Below, piece by piece: positions 29,501 through 39,700 of a stretch of DNA of 64,000 bases. This stretch comes from Dictyobacter formicarum (lineage in GTDB: Bacteria; Chloroflexota; Ktedonobacteria; Ktedonobacterales; Ktedonobacteraceae). The DNA is taken from contig NZ_BNJJ01000001.1 of assembly GCF_016587435.1 (NCBI RefSeq), forward strand, positions 310,001-374,000. The letters are read 5' to 3'. Within the stretch, counting starts at the first letter, position 1; every line of letters begins with the position of its first letter. The notes below the pieces were generated by a model, which was given only the letters and a program-made list of their open reading frames with translations, ran no database searches and had not been told where the DNA came from. Position numbers and translations under genes: made by a program.

Positions 29501-30385
29501 TTTTTCCGCCATATCATCACTTATCAGATGATACAGACGAAGGATTGGCAATTGTTCATTGATAAAAACAGGTACATTAGTTCCGTAGAAGACAGCTAAA
29601 GGTTCTTGTAATAGTAATCCATACATCACAGGCGTTAATGCCTGATGCGGAAACTGAATGACAGCCCGATTTGCCAACAAAACATTCATCGGCTGCAGAG
29701 GGATTTGACTGATAGGTAGAAGTTGGGGATAATTACATTGTAATGCGAGTGCAAACTTTCCATTTCTAGCATCTGTAACGGTCACTTGCAGTACAAAATC
29801 GGTGATGTACTGAAAATCAACGCGAATGGGCAGATAAGGTTGCAAAGAAGGATTAATCATGTTCAACAAGAAATTAGTCTGCTGCACAGGCACAATTAGA
29901 TTTTTAAGTTGTGAATCTACAGCACTTGATGGATGAGTGCTCAACGACCAAATTTTTTCCCCTTTTTGGAACCATCCCATCCCTAAATAATGATCTGCGC
30001 CTTCAAAATGACCTTCGATACAAACCAAAGAACTATTAAGAGTCCAGACTAGCGTGACATCCTGTGGCTGATTTACTTCTTCTAACCCGGTCAAAGCAGA
30101 CGCGTCGACAATAAAATTTTCAGATACCAGAGGCATAAGATTTTGCCACAGCTGCTTGACCAGTGGATAAGGTTGAGGACCCATGGATATATGATGATCA
30201 TCAATCCATCTGTTAAGTAGCTCTGGCAATGCATAACGTAGACTTGGAGAATGCCAGTCTTGTAGCAATCGATTGCCCCTATAGAATTGGACTTCAATGC
30301 CACCATCTACGACTGCAAATTTAATCACTACAGGAGAAAGCCAAGGAAATAAATTTGATAGAAAAGATGGACGAATATTTTCCAT
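26510..30385 (-). CDS. TerB-N/TerB-C domain protein with large N-terminal region
   Basis: This protein of about 1291 aa has three parts. Residues 1 to about 620 are unannotated and include beta-rich stretches. The TerB-N domain follows at about 655-1000, recognised by LQWYFYWRNEVRNDRYPPTDIGY and the following helix LMHVYETLACIG. A low-complexity Gln/Glu/Ser-rich linker leads to a short TerB-C-like end (ISKLIDEVNSPVDEQLGDLL). Comparative work on Ter systems linked TerB-N/C proteins to helicase and ATPase pairs like the two genes downstream. ATG 30385 is preferred because AGGTG sits 9 nt before it; the GTG and ATG at 30397 and 30394 lack a spaced site. The frame is AT-richer than the helicase. 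Confidence 0.8.
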   Translation of the reverse strand: MENIRPSFLSNLFPWLSPVVIKFAVVDGGIEVQFYRGNRLLQDWHSPSLRYALPELLNRWIDDHHISMGPQPYPLVKQLWQNLMPLVSENFIVDASALTGLEEVNQPQDVTLVWTLNSSLVCIEGHFEGADHYLGMGWFQKGEKIWSLSTHPSSAVDSQLKNLIVPVQQTNFLLNMINPSLQPYLPIRVDFQYITDFVLQVTVTDARNGKFALALQCNYPQLLPISQIPLQPMNVLLANRAVIQFPHQALTPVMYGLLLQEPLAVFYGTNVPVFINEQLPILRLYHLISDDMAEKIIQANPIVSIATLRAILSFIRTYENGVGKYIITTTYQYQQHILDMNALLAAYQRNQRFIQQYGIWFEWPHNSYNIFNTIQQQRATKVLYPEEVMGFDTQRIALLNKKPIAHTIQLNGMTPVERGQDVFGQLQYHGIPGGIVDESLGSVTMFINSCENLLRENQRARILWLVPSNKKGSVTRAINDSTVRSYITVASLVTLRDEPVLMLHSWTLVIFQALDQLLDERFLSRPLSLLKWDWALTSVTSKSALSPLIMHTLHLPEKYYEQFCARYLFSLSGNYNSAAMGESVSILNTAQRVSPTMPKSASPSAHKKNEKLYPATSLPPVSDQPEVKGTDMPSKGTPKSDALMKLVPSRLISFWEQARKWKDMSYSRVSLVPHQSSYPIYTDMDEKELQWYFYWRNEVRNDRYPPTDIGYILMHVYETLACIGFTTPAMACTRLRALWTHYRDKFPQLDNYLIPWIADFCVVYKLSFTAMHWYAFLLTVPQCAVDEQLIAEAWLRQGGDWAQMPLAVLYKLAGLDRQSLFYRRNKSNHILEDIHRTSIVGVDDYLRRQKNIPGIISLYDRGSTHAVKREPFKGALTEHTYSSITVLEINAAFNNIEFHRALSGILKYADYLQQKLYQSITEPFTPTIAVIWQAAIESMLISKSLARLRSSMGLIEQQSSTSMLQESRSLLLYLLNKKTSRELKQLHIMHSTDAQSLIEQISVKPASSLLALPDIVPGNVRVQRKELEEKVPESTRRNPKLPSKRPIIELNQKFIVQLHQEAEKLQERLFIVDEEQLQGISTPASPGSQPEMEAKQEVENASIQPDINIQISIEPIQPESEIVREPAQTVSDSTRSAPQMINSIVQLNSEAISKLREESEQLQGRLVIEGEEKQEQSYITSMPDLVVITPVTSNVIDTVADVDEDWRAILQQWQPVHWEIITLLYQGQQVQLPTVEHKARRPISKLIDEVNSPVDEQLGDLLIDPDTRTIFDHLYTTAGSLVNWYISSKGR

Positions 30386-31103
30386 GAGTATCATCACCTA
30401 TGAGAGAGCTTTATACGAACACCTGAAGATTGTCTCTCTCAGTTCTATCTAAAGAAGTTCAGCGTTCGGCGCTTCCGTAGTCCCTATATCTCGTGACAGA
30501 AACCGCGTTTGTAGAGTAAATATCCAAGATAGTCGCTATTACATCTTAGCCGTTAGTGCTACAAGAATGGCCATTGAATCAATAGCATTTTCAAACTCGC
30601 CTATTCATCCTAAAGATGAACTCCAACGATGTAATAAATATTAATAGACGCTTACCGAATTCATTGCACACTTTTGACTATACAAATTATTTTAACCATT
30701 AATCTTTAACTTTTCCATAAGACGTCATAAATAATCCCATGAAGCACTAAAAATGTCAAGTATATATTCTCTTAGGCATATTACTTATCACTACTTCTAC
30801 AATTGCCAATAGTATGTTGCCCACTAGAAAACAGTATTAATCCTTACTCCTTCCGCCATTGACAGTCTGATATAGTTAATATCAGACTTTATTTATTATG
30901 TAATAGATACTTTTGGTCCATCAGATTCTACAGCCGTTGATACTTGTATGCACTTTGCAAATATGCTATATTCTTTACACTACAAATATGTATTCTCATC
31001 ATGAATTCAAAAAATCATGTCCTTCCTCTTTAAAGATAGCGTATCACTATTGTGAAATACTATAGCTCACGCTGAAAACTGAAAACACAAAGGAGCATTC
31101 AAC
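30386..31103. promoter_or_regulatory. 718-bp divergent AT-rich intergenic region
   Basis: This region separates two divergent operons, so it must hold promoters for both. No supported gene is seen. An inverted repeat at 30864-30888 is listed separately. A TTGACA at 30859-30864 overlaps its left arm, but no well-spaced -10 follows. CTTGTA and TATATT, 18 bases apart near 30943-30972, are a weak promoter candidate for the plus-strand operon. Confidence 0.4.
30864..30888. promoter_or_regulatory. perfect 10-bp inverted repeat, operator or hairpin
   Basis: AGTCTGATAT and ATATCAGACT are perfect inverted copies around AGTTA, overlapping a TTGACA box and followed by TTTATTTATT. Its place between divergent defence operons fits a dimeric repressor site. 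A hairpin terminator facing right is the alternative. Confidence 0.45.
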
Positions 31104-34100
31104 GTGGCCGAATTAATAAGTGCGGGCCCATCTTCTTTTGCAACAGAAGGGGAACGCCAGGCTGCAACAGTGTTACAGCAACAACTTCCTGCTGATTGGA
31201 TCATTATCTGTAATAAAATTCTTCCTACCAATGATGATCGCTCTTTTGAAATTGACTTTATCATTATTGGTAAAAACTGGGTTTTTCTATTGGATGAGAA
31301 GTCGTGGCATGGGCGTATTCGTGGCGACGACGAACAGTGGATACGGGCCAATGGCTCCTCGGAAAGAAGTCCTCTCGCAAAAATTGATTACACCGCGAAG
31401 ATATTTGCAGGCCAACTTGGCTATAAGGTGACACCGCTCAAACAGGGTGCACATTATGTTCGTGGGGGAGTTCTTTTATCGGTACAAGAAGTCTATCCGC
31501 AAATTCATGATAATCGCGCAACTCATGGTGTGTTTCTCCTCTCTGATGCCTGCCAACGTCTGCAAAAATTAGATCAACAAGGGGGAAACCCTGCCGTTGG
31601 ACAGTGGAGTGCGAAAATCAAAGAAGCGTTGCTCCATTTAAATAATCGTCCCGAGGTGCCAAAGAGCATTAATTTCTTGAAGATTGATGATGCAGTCTCG
31701 CTCAGACCTAATGTCCGCCTCTTCTACGCTTCGGTGGAAGATGATCCAACTGACGTTCGGCATTTACTGGTTTATAATCTTGGCAAAAATCCGCTACAAG
31801 CCAAAGAGTTAGCCGATTTCTATAAGCAAGAATATAAGACGATCAAAAAGCTCCAATCCACTGGACTGGTTCCAGATGTGCAGGATCCATTTATCTGGTC
31901 CGAAGATTATTTAATCGTTACTATCACTCCTCCAAAAGGCAAATCGTTAAAAGCAACACCGCTTCCAGAGACGCGCGAAGAATTCGTACAGGAGTTGCAA
32001 CTTGCAGCAGCCTGCTTTAAGGGTCTGGATCAAATTCATGCACAAGGTGTGCTTCATCGAGCACTGGGTCCAGAAACGATTTATGTGCAGAGCAAGCAAC
32101 CGGCCAAAATCACATTTACGAACTTCTATGCTGCTCGTATGGGCACCAATACAATTGCGCCCTCTCTGGATGCGCTTTCATTCGAAGATCCCTATGCCTC
32201 AATAGATGTTGCGATTGGCTATGAATATGCCACCATACAAACAGATACCTTTAGTATGGCGCTCATTCTATTGGAGCGCCTCTCAGGCACAGCAATTACC
32301 AAACTGCGTACAAACGTAGAAGGTGCAATCCTCTTTCCAGACCAGCCTCGCTGGTCGTCCTTCCTGGTAAAGGAGCAGGCAGACCAGTTACATGAGCTCT
32401 TTAAAGAGCTGTTGCAGCCACCGGATAACACACAGATCACAGCAAAAGCGGCGGGTACCCGACTGGCGGAGTTGGCTCACAATGTCAGCAATGCCACCAA
32501 AGGCGAAGAGGGACGCATACTCTGCAAAGACTTCCGCATCCAACGTGTGCTGGGACAGGGAATGATGGCACGCACCTATCTGGTAAGCAATATAAATTAC
32601 CAGGAACTTGGCTCCTACGTCCTGAAACAATTTCTCCGCACAGAAGAAGTGAATAACCAGGCAGTTGCAGAATATAAAGCATTAAAAGGTATTTCTAGTA
32701 TCTATCTACCACGTATTGACTTCATCTTCGCGCCAGATGATGACGCGCACATTTTGATGGAGCATATCCCTGGACCCACGCTGCAGCAAGTTGAAAGTGA
32801 GTTTCCCTGGCCTCTAGACCGCTGGTGGTCTTTTGCTCAACATTTACTGAATGCGGTAGAGATACTAGAACAAAAAGCTCTGCTACATAGGGATATCAAA
32901 CCAGCCAACATTATGCTTCATGAAAGCAATAATCATCCAGTCTTGATTGACTTTGGCTTTGCGATGCAGATTGGCGAGAACAAGCATATCGCAGGGACAC
33001 CACTGTATTTGCCACCGGAGGCAAAATATGGTGAACCAACGCCTGCATCAACCGATCGTTATGCGGCAGCTATTGTGCTTTTCCAGACATTAACGGGTCT
33101 ACTCCCCTTTACAAAGGCTCCCAATGGACAACGCGATCCTATTTCACTCGACCAGTTTGTAGAAACCCGCATACGTCGCATCGCAACCGTGCTCCAGCGA
33201 GCCACGGCCAACGATCCAGATCAGCGTCCAACCACAATTGGTCAGTTACGGGACGACCTTCAGCTTGCTTTTATGGCACTGGAAGAACCTGTCACCACCC
33301 ACGAACTCGAGAAGCAGATTAACCCCTGGGTTGATAATATTCGTAGCCTCTATCGCAATAGCGACAGCGGCAATATGAATAATCGTGGTCTGGATAGCGA
33401 GTTTGTACGCGAGACCTATATAGCAACAGCATTAGATAAAGAGCTCTTGCCAGCCATCTTTGAGCAGTTGCCGCATGTGCTGTTTCTCTCTGGCAATCCT
33501 GGCGATGGCAAGACAGCCTTCCTGGAAAAGGTATTTGAGGAACTGAAGCAGCGCGGTGGGCAAATCATCGATAAAAATCCGAGTGGCTGGTCGATAAGCT
33601 ATAAGGAGCACACGTTCCGCAGTTGCTATGATGCTTCAGAATCACACGAACACCTCAGTGCGGATGAGCAGTTGAGTGAAAAATTGCAGGGATTGGAAGG
33701 TTCTACGCCTCCTACGGATAAGGTGACTGTTCTGGTAGCAATCAATGATGGTCGCCTCTTTGACTTCTTCCAGCGCAGACGCGAGCAATTTTTCTGGATG
33801 GGCAGCCAGATTGATCAATTGACGGACCGGCAAGCTATGACGAGTCAGGATGTGTGGTTGGTCGATATGAAGCAGCGCGCCTTTGTCAGTTTGCCAGGAG
33901 AAGACGAACACTCGATTTTCCAGCCCATGTTGGCACGGTTTGTACAACCCCAGCACTGGACGATCTGTGAGAGCTGCTCGGCACAGGATATCTGCCCTAT
34001 TCGCAAGAACGCATTGGCGCTTAAGAAGAAGGCGGTAGCCAGTCGCTTAGAATACCTCTTCTTACTCATTCATCTACGCAGACAACGACATATTACGATG

Positions 34101-35021
34101 CGTGACTTGCGCTCGGCGGTCTCCTATATACTGACAGGCAACAAAAGTTGTCAAGATATCCATGATCTCAATGAAGGAACTGAGATAGGTACCTCCTTGA
34201 CCAATCTTGCCTACTGGCAAAATATATTCATGAGCAATAATACACATGATGAGCTCTTGGAAGACATTGCCAGCCTTGATCCCGCGCGCTTTGCACGGCC
34301 TCACCTGGATCGTTTTCTACACTTTCATCAGTTGGAGAGCGATGCGCTCGTACGCCGACAGATCTTCCGAGACAAGCAAGATATAGCACCACAACGTTTC
34401 AAGAGTACCACTGATTGGATGGCTGCGGCAAAACGCCGTCTCTACTTTGAGGCAGCCCCATCAAAACCAGAGGCAGGCTTACCAGAAATAAAATGGAAAA
34501 ATCTGCTGCCGTATCGCTATGCAGCGAGGTTCATAGATTTGCTCAATGATCGTATCGATCCCGAGGCGGTCCTCAAAAATCTTGCACTTGGCTTGCTGCG
34601 CTCGGATGAAGTGTTCGAAGATGTCCCAGACGATAAGTTGAGCGTCAAGGTTAGCGCATCCGCTGCACAACAACTGGTTGTCCTGAAACAGCTTCCCCTA
34701 GACGATTTCGAGCTGATTGTTTCGGCACCACAACATACACAGCTAATCGAAACTCTACCGGAGATGGTGGTGCTCCAGCATAAAAGTGGTACACCACGCA
34801 TGGAAATCACATTGGATCTTTTTGAGCTGCTCATTCAGCTAGCCAGCGGACTACAACCCAACGCTCGTGAGTACGCCTCTTTACTTGAGGATCTTAAGCC
34901 ATTCAAGAACGCCCTCTTGCTACGTGAGACACAGGAACTCATTCTCATCGAGAGTGAATTTCGCACCCATCATATCGCGCAACGAGATGGAAAAATCATT
35001 CGCGAACAGATTGTGGGATAG
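31104..35021 (+). CDS. NERD - pseudokinase - Ser/Thr kinase - P-loop ATPase fusion
   Basis: This 1305-aa multidomain protein starts with a NERD nuclease-related domain (residues about 5-140, with FEIDFIIIGKNWVFLLDEKSW). A kinase fold at about 205-455 has HRA instead of HRD (318-320) and TNF in place of DFG, so it is a pseudokinase. A second kinase at about 470-735 is complete: GQGMMARTYLV, HRDIKPAN (H595, R596, D597) and DFGFA. A P-loop NTPase region then starts at GNPGDGKT (797-804). GTG 31104 is used, with AAGGAG 8 nt upstream. With the next two genes it resembles the kinase-to-ATPase arm of the MADS defence system as I remember it. Likely role: phosphorylation-controlled defence signalling. 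Confidence 0.85.
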   Translation: MAELISAGPSSFATEGERQAATVLQQQLPADWIIICNKILPTNDDRSFEIDFIIIGKNWVFLLDEKSWHGRIRGDDEQWIRANGSSERSPLAKIDYTAKIFAGQLGYKVTPLKQGAHYVRGGVLLSVQEVYPQIHDNRATHGVFLLSDACQRLQKLDQQGGNPAVGQWSAKIKEALLHLNNRPEVPKSINFLKIDDAVSLRPNVRLFYASVEDDPTDVRHLLVYNLGKNPLQAKELADFYKQEYKTIKKLQSTGLVPDVQDPFIWSEDYLIVTITPPKGKSLKATPLPETREEFVQELQLAAACFKGLDQIHAQGVLHRALGPETIYVQSKQPAKITFTNFYAARMGTNTIAPSLDALSFEDPYASIDVAIGYEYATIQTDTFSMALILLERLSGTAITKLRTNVEGAILFPDQPRWSSFLVKEQADQLHELFKELLQPPDNTQITAKAAGTRLAELAHNVSNATKGEEGRILCKDFRIQRVLGQGMMARTYLVSNINYQELGSYVLKQFLRTEEVNNQAVAEYKALKGISSIYLPRIDFIFAPDDDAHILMEHIPGPTLQQVESEFPWPLDRWWSFAQHLLNAVEILEQKALLHRDIKPANIMLHESNNHPVLIDFGFAMQIGENKHIAGTPLYLPPEAKYGEPTPASTDRYAAAIVLFQTLTGLLPFTKAPNGQRDPISLDQFVETRIRRIATVLQRATANDPDQRPTTIGQLRDDLQLAFMALEEPVTTHELEKQINPWVDNIRSLYRNSDSGNMNNRGLDSEFVRETYIATALDKELLPAIFEQLPHVLFLSGNPGDGKTAFLEKVFEELKQRGGQIIDKNPSGWSISYKEHTFRSCYDASESHEHLSADEQLSEKLQGLEGSTPPTDKVTVLVAINDGRLFDFFQRRREQFFWMGSQIDQLTDRQAMTSQDVWLVDMKQRAFVSLPGEDEHSIFQPMLARFVQPQHWTICESCSAQDICPIRKNALALKKKAVASRLEYLFLLIHLRRQRHITMRDLRSAVSYILTGNKSCQDIHDLNEGTEIGTSLTNLAYWQNIFMSNNTHDELLEDIASLDPARFARPHLDRFLHFHQLESDALVRRQIFRDKQDIAPQRFKSTTDWMAAAKRRLYFEAAPSKPEAGLPEIKWKNLLPYRYAARFIDLLNDRIDPEAVLKNLALGLLRSDEVFEDVPDDKLSVKVSASAAQQLVVLKQLPLDDFELIVSAPQHTQLIETLPEMVVLQHKSGTPRMEITLDLFELLIQLASGLQPNAREYASLLEDLKPFKNALLLRETQELILIESEFRTHHIAQRDGKIIREQIVG

Positions 35022-35032
35022 GAAAAAATATC

Positions 35033-36718
35033 ATGAAGATAAAATTACCAAAGGATCTAAAAGGAGTGGTTTTTCCACGCATCCTCATTGTCGAATTAAA
35101 CGACTTTGATATAGATATCTTTCTACCATCATTATTCTTTACTATCCTGGCGCAAGGTAAAGGCAAAGCTAAAATAACCAATGATCCAAAAGAGATTACA
35201 CGCTATATTGATCAACTGGCTAATCATCCCGATGTAGAAGGCTTTCAAAACGCAGAAGGGCGACGCGTGTTAGAACGTCTCATACGTACATCTCTGATTA
35301 TTACTGGTAATGCTGGTCAAGGAGGAACAAAAGGAGAACAAATTGTCTCACTTGTACCTTACACTATTTTAACCCATAAGACTGGGCTCCCAGTATCCCG
35401 CCGACATCGGCAGGCTGATGTGTTTGTTTACCAAACACTGCGTGATTATTTGAAAGGAGATCAGCCATTACGCGACTTCGTTAAACTTGTGTTCGGAAAA
35501 GGTATAGAAATTGGACAACTTCCTGAGCTGGGAGGAACCTATGATGGTCATGCACAATTAGATATACTTACCCGACTATCCATTGCCTTTATCGACGGCT
35601 TTAAGAATACACGGCCACAACTTAATCGTGAAAAAAGATTACCCAATGCTTTTCCTGGTCTGGTCAATGAATTGGCCAAGGACTTACTGCGCTACCTCTT
35701 TGAATTTCACAGTAAGATGCCAACGCAAGCATTTACGTATAACTTATTGGCACTGATCAATTTTGAGCTCTTCAATTATACGCTACATGTAGTGCATGCT
35801 ATTAATGAACTAGTCGCCAGCCCTGAAGTATTACCTGCCGCGATGCAAGATGATAAACACCTCTCGGCCTTACAGATGTATGTAGATTTTACTAATGGGT
35901 CCACTCCGCGCAGTCTTGAGATGTCCAAAGCTTGCGTGCGCCGGGATATTGAAACGTATCAACAATTCTTGTACTCAAACTTACTTTTGCGGCAACTTGA
36001 TATCTACATAAGTAAACTACGCAATAATCCTCGCAGAAAAGTAGAAGTTGAGAAAATCATCCCCCCTGACTCTTCCGGAGCTCAATATCTCCAAGGATTA
36101 TTACTGCTACAGGAAGATCCCAGGATTAATGTTCATTTGGAAGCTGCTGCTCAGCTAGATGAAGAACGTATTCGCACCGAAAATATGGAAAAAGAAGAAG
36201 GCGAAAATTCAGAATCCCTACAAGTACTGGATAGCATCGCAAACACTGGTGAGACCGATCTAGAACGTATCATCAACTTACTTGCTGAGGCACAACGTGG
36301 TGATGCCCTTGCTCACTTTATTCAATGGTTCTATGGATCTGGTGGCCTAAAAAAGCCACATGGTGTCTTGCGTGGCCTGACGACACACCGCCAGACATGG
36401 CGCTATGCTCCTGAAAATGACCTTTTAGCAGCGTTAGTACAGGTGGCAACAGCACGTCTATCTGGCCCTAACCAGTTACGACCTATCAAACTGCGAGAAT
36501 TCCTGGATTTCTTGAAAGAGCGCTATGGCATCCTGGTAGATACGCCACCAGCACCGTTTGAGGGGGCAGAGTATGCGGCGGCGGCGCGCGATAATCTGCG
36601 TGCTATGCTTGGGCGTTTACGGCAGATGGGAATTTTCCGTGATCTTTCAGATGATTTTACAGTACAACGCCTGCATGCGCCCTATGCTGGTACTGAGCAC
36701 GTGAAGGTTGAGGCATAA
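35033..36718 (+). CDS. unknown middle protein of the kinase/HerA operon
   Basis: This 561-aa, mainly helical protein lies 11 bp after the kinase gene and 5 bp before the HerA-type ATPase gene. I see no P-loop, zinc motif, signal peptide or membrane helix. An N-terminal mixed region (residues 1-130) is followed by long helices, an acidic stretch (ENMEKEEGENSES, near residue 385) and a possible winged-helix-like C-terminal end (ARDNLRAMLGRLRQMGIFRD). It may be the counterpart of MAD7, based on position only. Confidence 0.65.
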   Translation: MKIKLPKDLKGVVFPRILIVELNDFDIDIFLPSLFFTILAQGKGKAKITNDPKEITRYIDQLANHPDVEGFQNAEGRRVLERLIRTSLIITGNAGQGGTKGEQIVSLVPYTILTHKTGLPVSRRHRQADVFVYQTLRDYLKGDQPLRDFVKLVFGKGIEIGQLPELGGTYDGHAQLDILTRLSIAFIDGFKNTRPQLNREKRLPNAFPGLVNELAKDLLRYLFEFHSKMPTQAFTYNLLALINFELFNYTLHVVHAINELVASPEVLPAAMQDDKHLSALQMYVDFTNGSTPRSLEMSKACVRRDIETYQQFLYSNLLLRQLDIYISKLRNNPRRKVEVEKIIPPDSSGAQYLQGLLLLQEDPRINVHLEAAAQLDEERIRTENMEKEEGENSESLQVLDSIANTGETDLERIINLLAEAQRGDALAHFIQWFYGSGGLKKPHGVLRGLTTHRQTWRYAPENDLLAALVQVATARLSGPNQLRPIKLREFLDFLKERYGILVDTPPAPFEGAEYAAAARDNLRAMLGRLRQMGIFRDLSDDFTVQRLHAPYAGTEHVKVEA

Positions 36719-36723
36719 GCATA

Positions 36724-39700
36724 ATGATTAGTAGCAATATAAATACAAAAAATACGAAACGTGTCTCACTTCTAGCTGAAGATATTCTATCTCATTTTAA
36801 AGGCACACAGCTAGGACATTGTGCTCGCGTCAATTATCTTTCTAATGCAGAGGCAAATGCCCTTTGTCAATACATCAATACCGCATCACGTAAGAACATT
36901 TCCGCCTATGTCCTGACAAAACAAAATACACAGCTTGCTTCATCCTCAACATATATTACTGTTGATAAAGCCATTGAGCTACGCAATCGCAAAGAAGAGA
37001 CTCTCTGTCTCTTCGTGCCAGCGGATCTGATCGACGCAGCATATAGCTCATTAGGCAACTCCTTTGCGATCATCAATGGGCAGGAACTACACACGCATGC
37101 GCTAAAGCGCGTGATGAGTCAATTGCCGGTCAAGGCGGCTCGGTTCGTGCGGGCCACATTTTCACAACTACGCGGTTCGTTAAATGTCAGTGATAATCAA
37201 AAGCTTGATTTTGCCATGGCGGTTCTCAAAAGGGCAGAGGAGCTTGAGTTGCAACAGGCTGGACTGGAGCTCTGGCGGGTCGGATTGATCAGTGACGCGA
37301 CGGTTGGGGAACTGGTCAACGCAGCGATCCCTTCGGAACTTGATATCAAGTTAGAGCAGAATCGCCGCAGTACCCTGGCCCTGGCACGACCTACGAAAAT
37401 TGATGCGACAACCCGGGACCGCATTCAAAATTTAAAAGTAGATGGGCAGACCGCACTCAAGCTTAATCTGTTCTTCAAAGGACGCTCCCTCAATGATGTG
37501 CAATCATGGTCGCGCGCTCTGGCTGAGAAGCAGGAGCTGACGTTCGATACCTGGGTGTTTCCAGCCTCTGAAAAAAGCGATATTCGCGAGATTAAAATCA
37601 AGCCGTTTGTGAATGCCAAAGGAGAGGTTGAAAAAGCATGCAAGCTCATTCAGCCGGATGGAGCCAGAGGAAGCTTGATCGCAAAATGCGCGCCAAAAGA
37701 AAAGCTAGCGGTAAGCTGGATTAGCGACCCTGTACAACCAGAAAATCTCGGGGGATGGCGCGTGGCGATTGTTCCAGCTGACAGCGATTTTGAAGTCGAT
37801 AACAGTATCGATCTACCAGAGCGAGACTTACCAGCCTCGCGACGTACAATTACTATTAACATGGATATTGCTTTTGAAGAGCCACCTGACTTTGCTGTCT
37901 GTGTACGCGTTATGCCCATCAATAAAGATGGAACAGTGATCGTCAATGAGGATGGGGATGAAATCTATAAAGACAGTGGTGAATTTTATCTCTCTAAAGA
38001 TATTACCAAGCCAGAGACCGGCCCTGCTGTGCGCGATAGTAAGTTTGTGGTTCCTAATCTCGCCTATGGACGGCTCTCATATTGTGCTGAAGTCAAAGAT
38101 AAAGATCTGACTGAGGCTGAGCCACAATGGAGTAATAAGGATCTGGCCTATTTCAACCTCAGGCTGAATGAGCGCCATATGTTACAGGTTGGCATTAGTC
38201 AACCTTTATTGGACTTAGAGCGCCGAAGCCTGGCAGAGCCACGCAAACATGCCAGTTTTGTGCTTGATATCAATGACATACATACAATCAGTGCAGACGA
38301 TATCGTTTCTAAAACATTATCAACCAGTGAAAATGAGATATGGTCAGCATTCTGGAAGACGCGTGATAATTTCTTCACGCGCCTGAGAAAGACCTCTCAT
38401 CGCGATGTTGTTGAAGTAGCTGAATGGACAACTGAACTGGTAAACGCGGGCCTGCGCTATGCCCAGGCATATAAAGAATTGCTTGAGGATTTGTTAGAAC
38501 GCGAGGAAAGCCGCCAGGAACTTCTGGAAGCGCTCTCCATAGACTCAGTGCTTGTCCGTATCGCTGGTCGCCAGGATAATATTGAGGAAGCCGTCGTAAC
38601 GCTGCCAATTCATCCACTGCGCGTTGCCTGGATGGTCAGCTATACACAGTTGCTACAGACCTGGGAAACTAAAGTGTTGGCAATTACAACACAACGAGAG
38701 CGTAAGTATAACCTCGATCTTCAGGCCTTAAGCCTGCTGACACCGATCAATGTGCCACCATTTGCCTATCATGTGGACACGGCAACAACCTTCACTTTTT
38801 TCCAGAATCTGCGCTTCTTTCACGGTGTCTCGCTACCCGCTGGCGTCCCTGATCCTCATCGCCGCTATGGTGATGTTGGGCTCATCTTTGGGATGGCAGT
38901 GGATCAGAGCGAGTTCGGCAATACTCATCCCGAGCAACTGGCCGAACATCTTCGAGGCTTCCTCGACCTTCATGATTATACAAATACGCTGGTTACCACC
39001 CTGGTCAATCCTGATCGCGGCGACTTCTTTGCTGAAGCCCTTAAACAACTGCTTCCTACCCATAAGCTCAATGAGGATGATGAGACACAGCATCACCAGG
39101 TGCGCACCTTTCAAATTACCGCCTATACAGATAGTCGCCATAAAAGTACACTCCAGGCAATTGAGCAGGTGCGCCAGCTACAAATAGACCAACAACAATA
39201 TCGACAGAAAACAGATCACTTTCTCCCTGGCATTACAACGACCTCGCGCAAAATGGAGCAGCTTGGCAAGTCCATTCCCGAGGCCCATATTGCAGTCGTG
39301 ACAGATATTACCAGACCAGCGATGAGAACGTTCCAGGCTTCCGACCAGAATACGGCAACCACCACCAGCTTTTCGCTCTATGGCCTGGTGGTGCGCTTCG
39401 TTTCGCGCTTCTCGGTGGCGCAAGATGCGCTACGCTGGCAACATCGCGTCGTTACAGAGGGTGTGCGCAAGCCAGAGACACATCCTGCAGGCATTCGCTA
39501 TAGCGAGCTCCTCATTGAGTTGCAGACAGCAATGCTCGATGCTGGAGGATGTGTGCTCAGCAATACCATCAGCACCCATCCTGCGTTAGAGGTAACCCTG
39601 GGTAGCGAACAACGCCAGCTTTTGGAACGGCTGCACGAAAGTACAAACTGGGTCGTCACTCTGGATCGCTTCTTTACGCTGGATTACTATGATTCACCCA

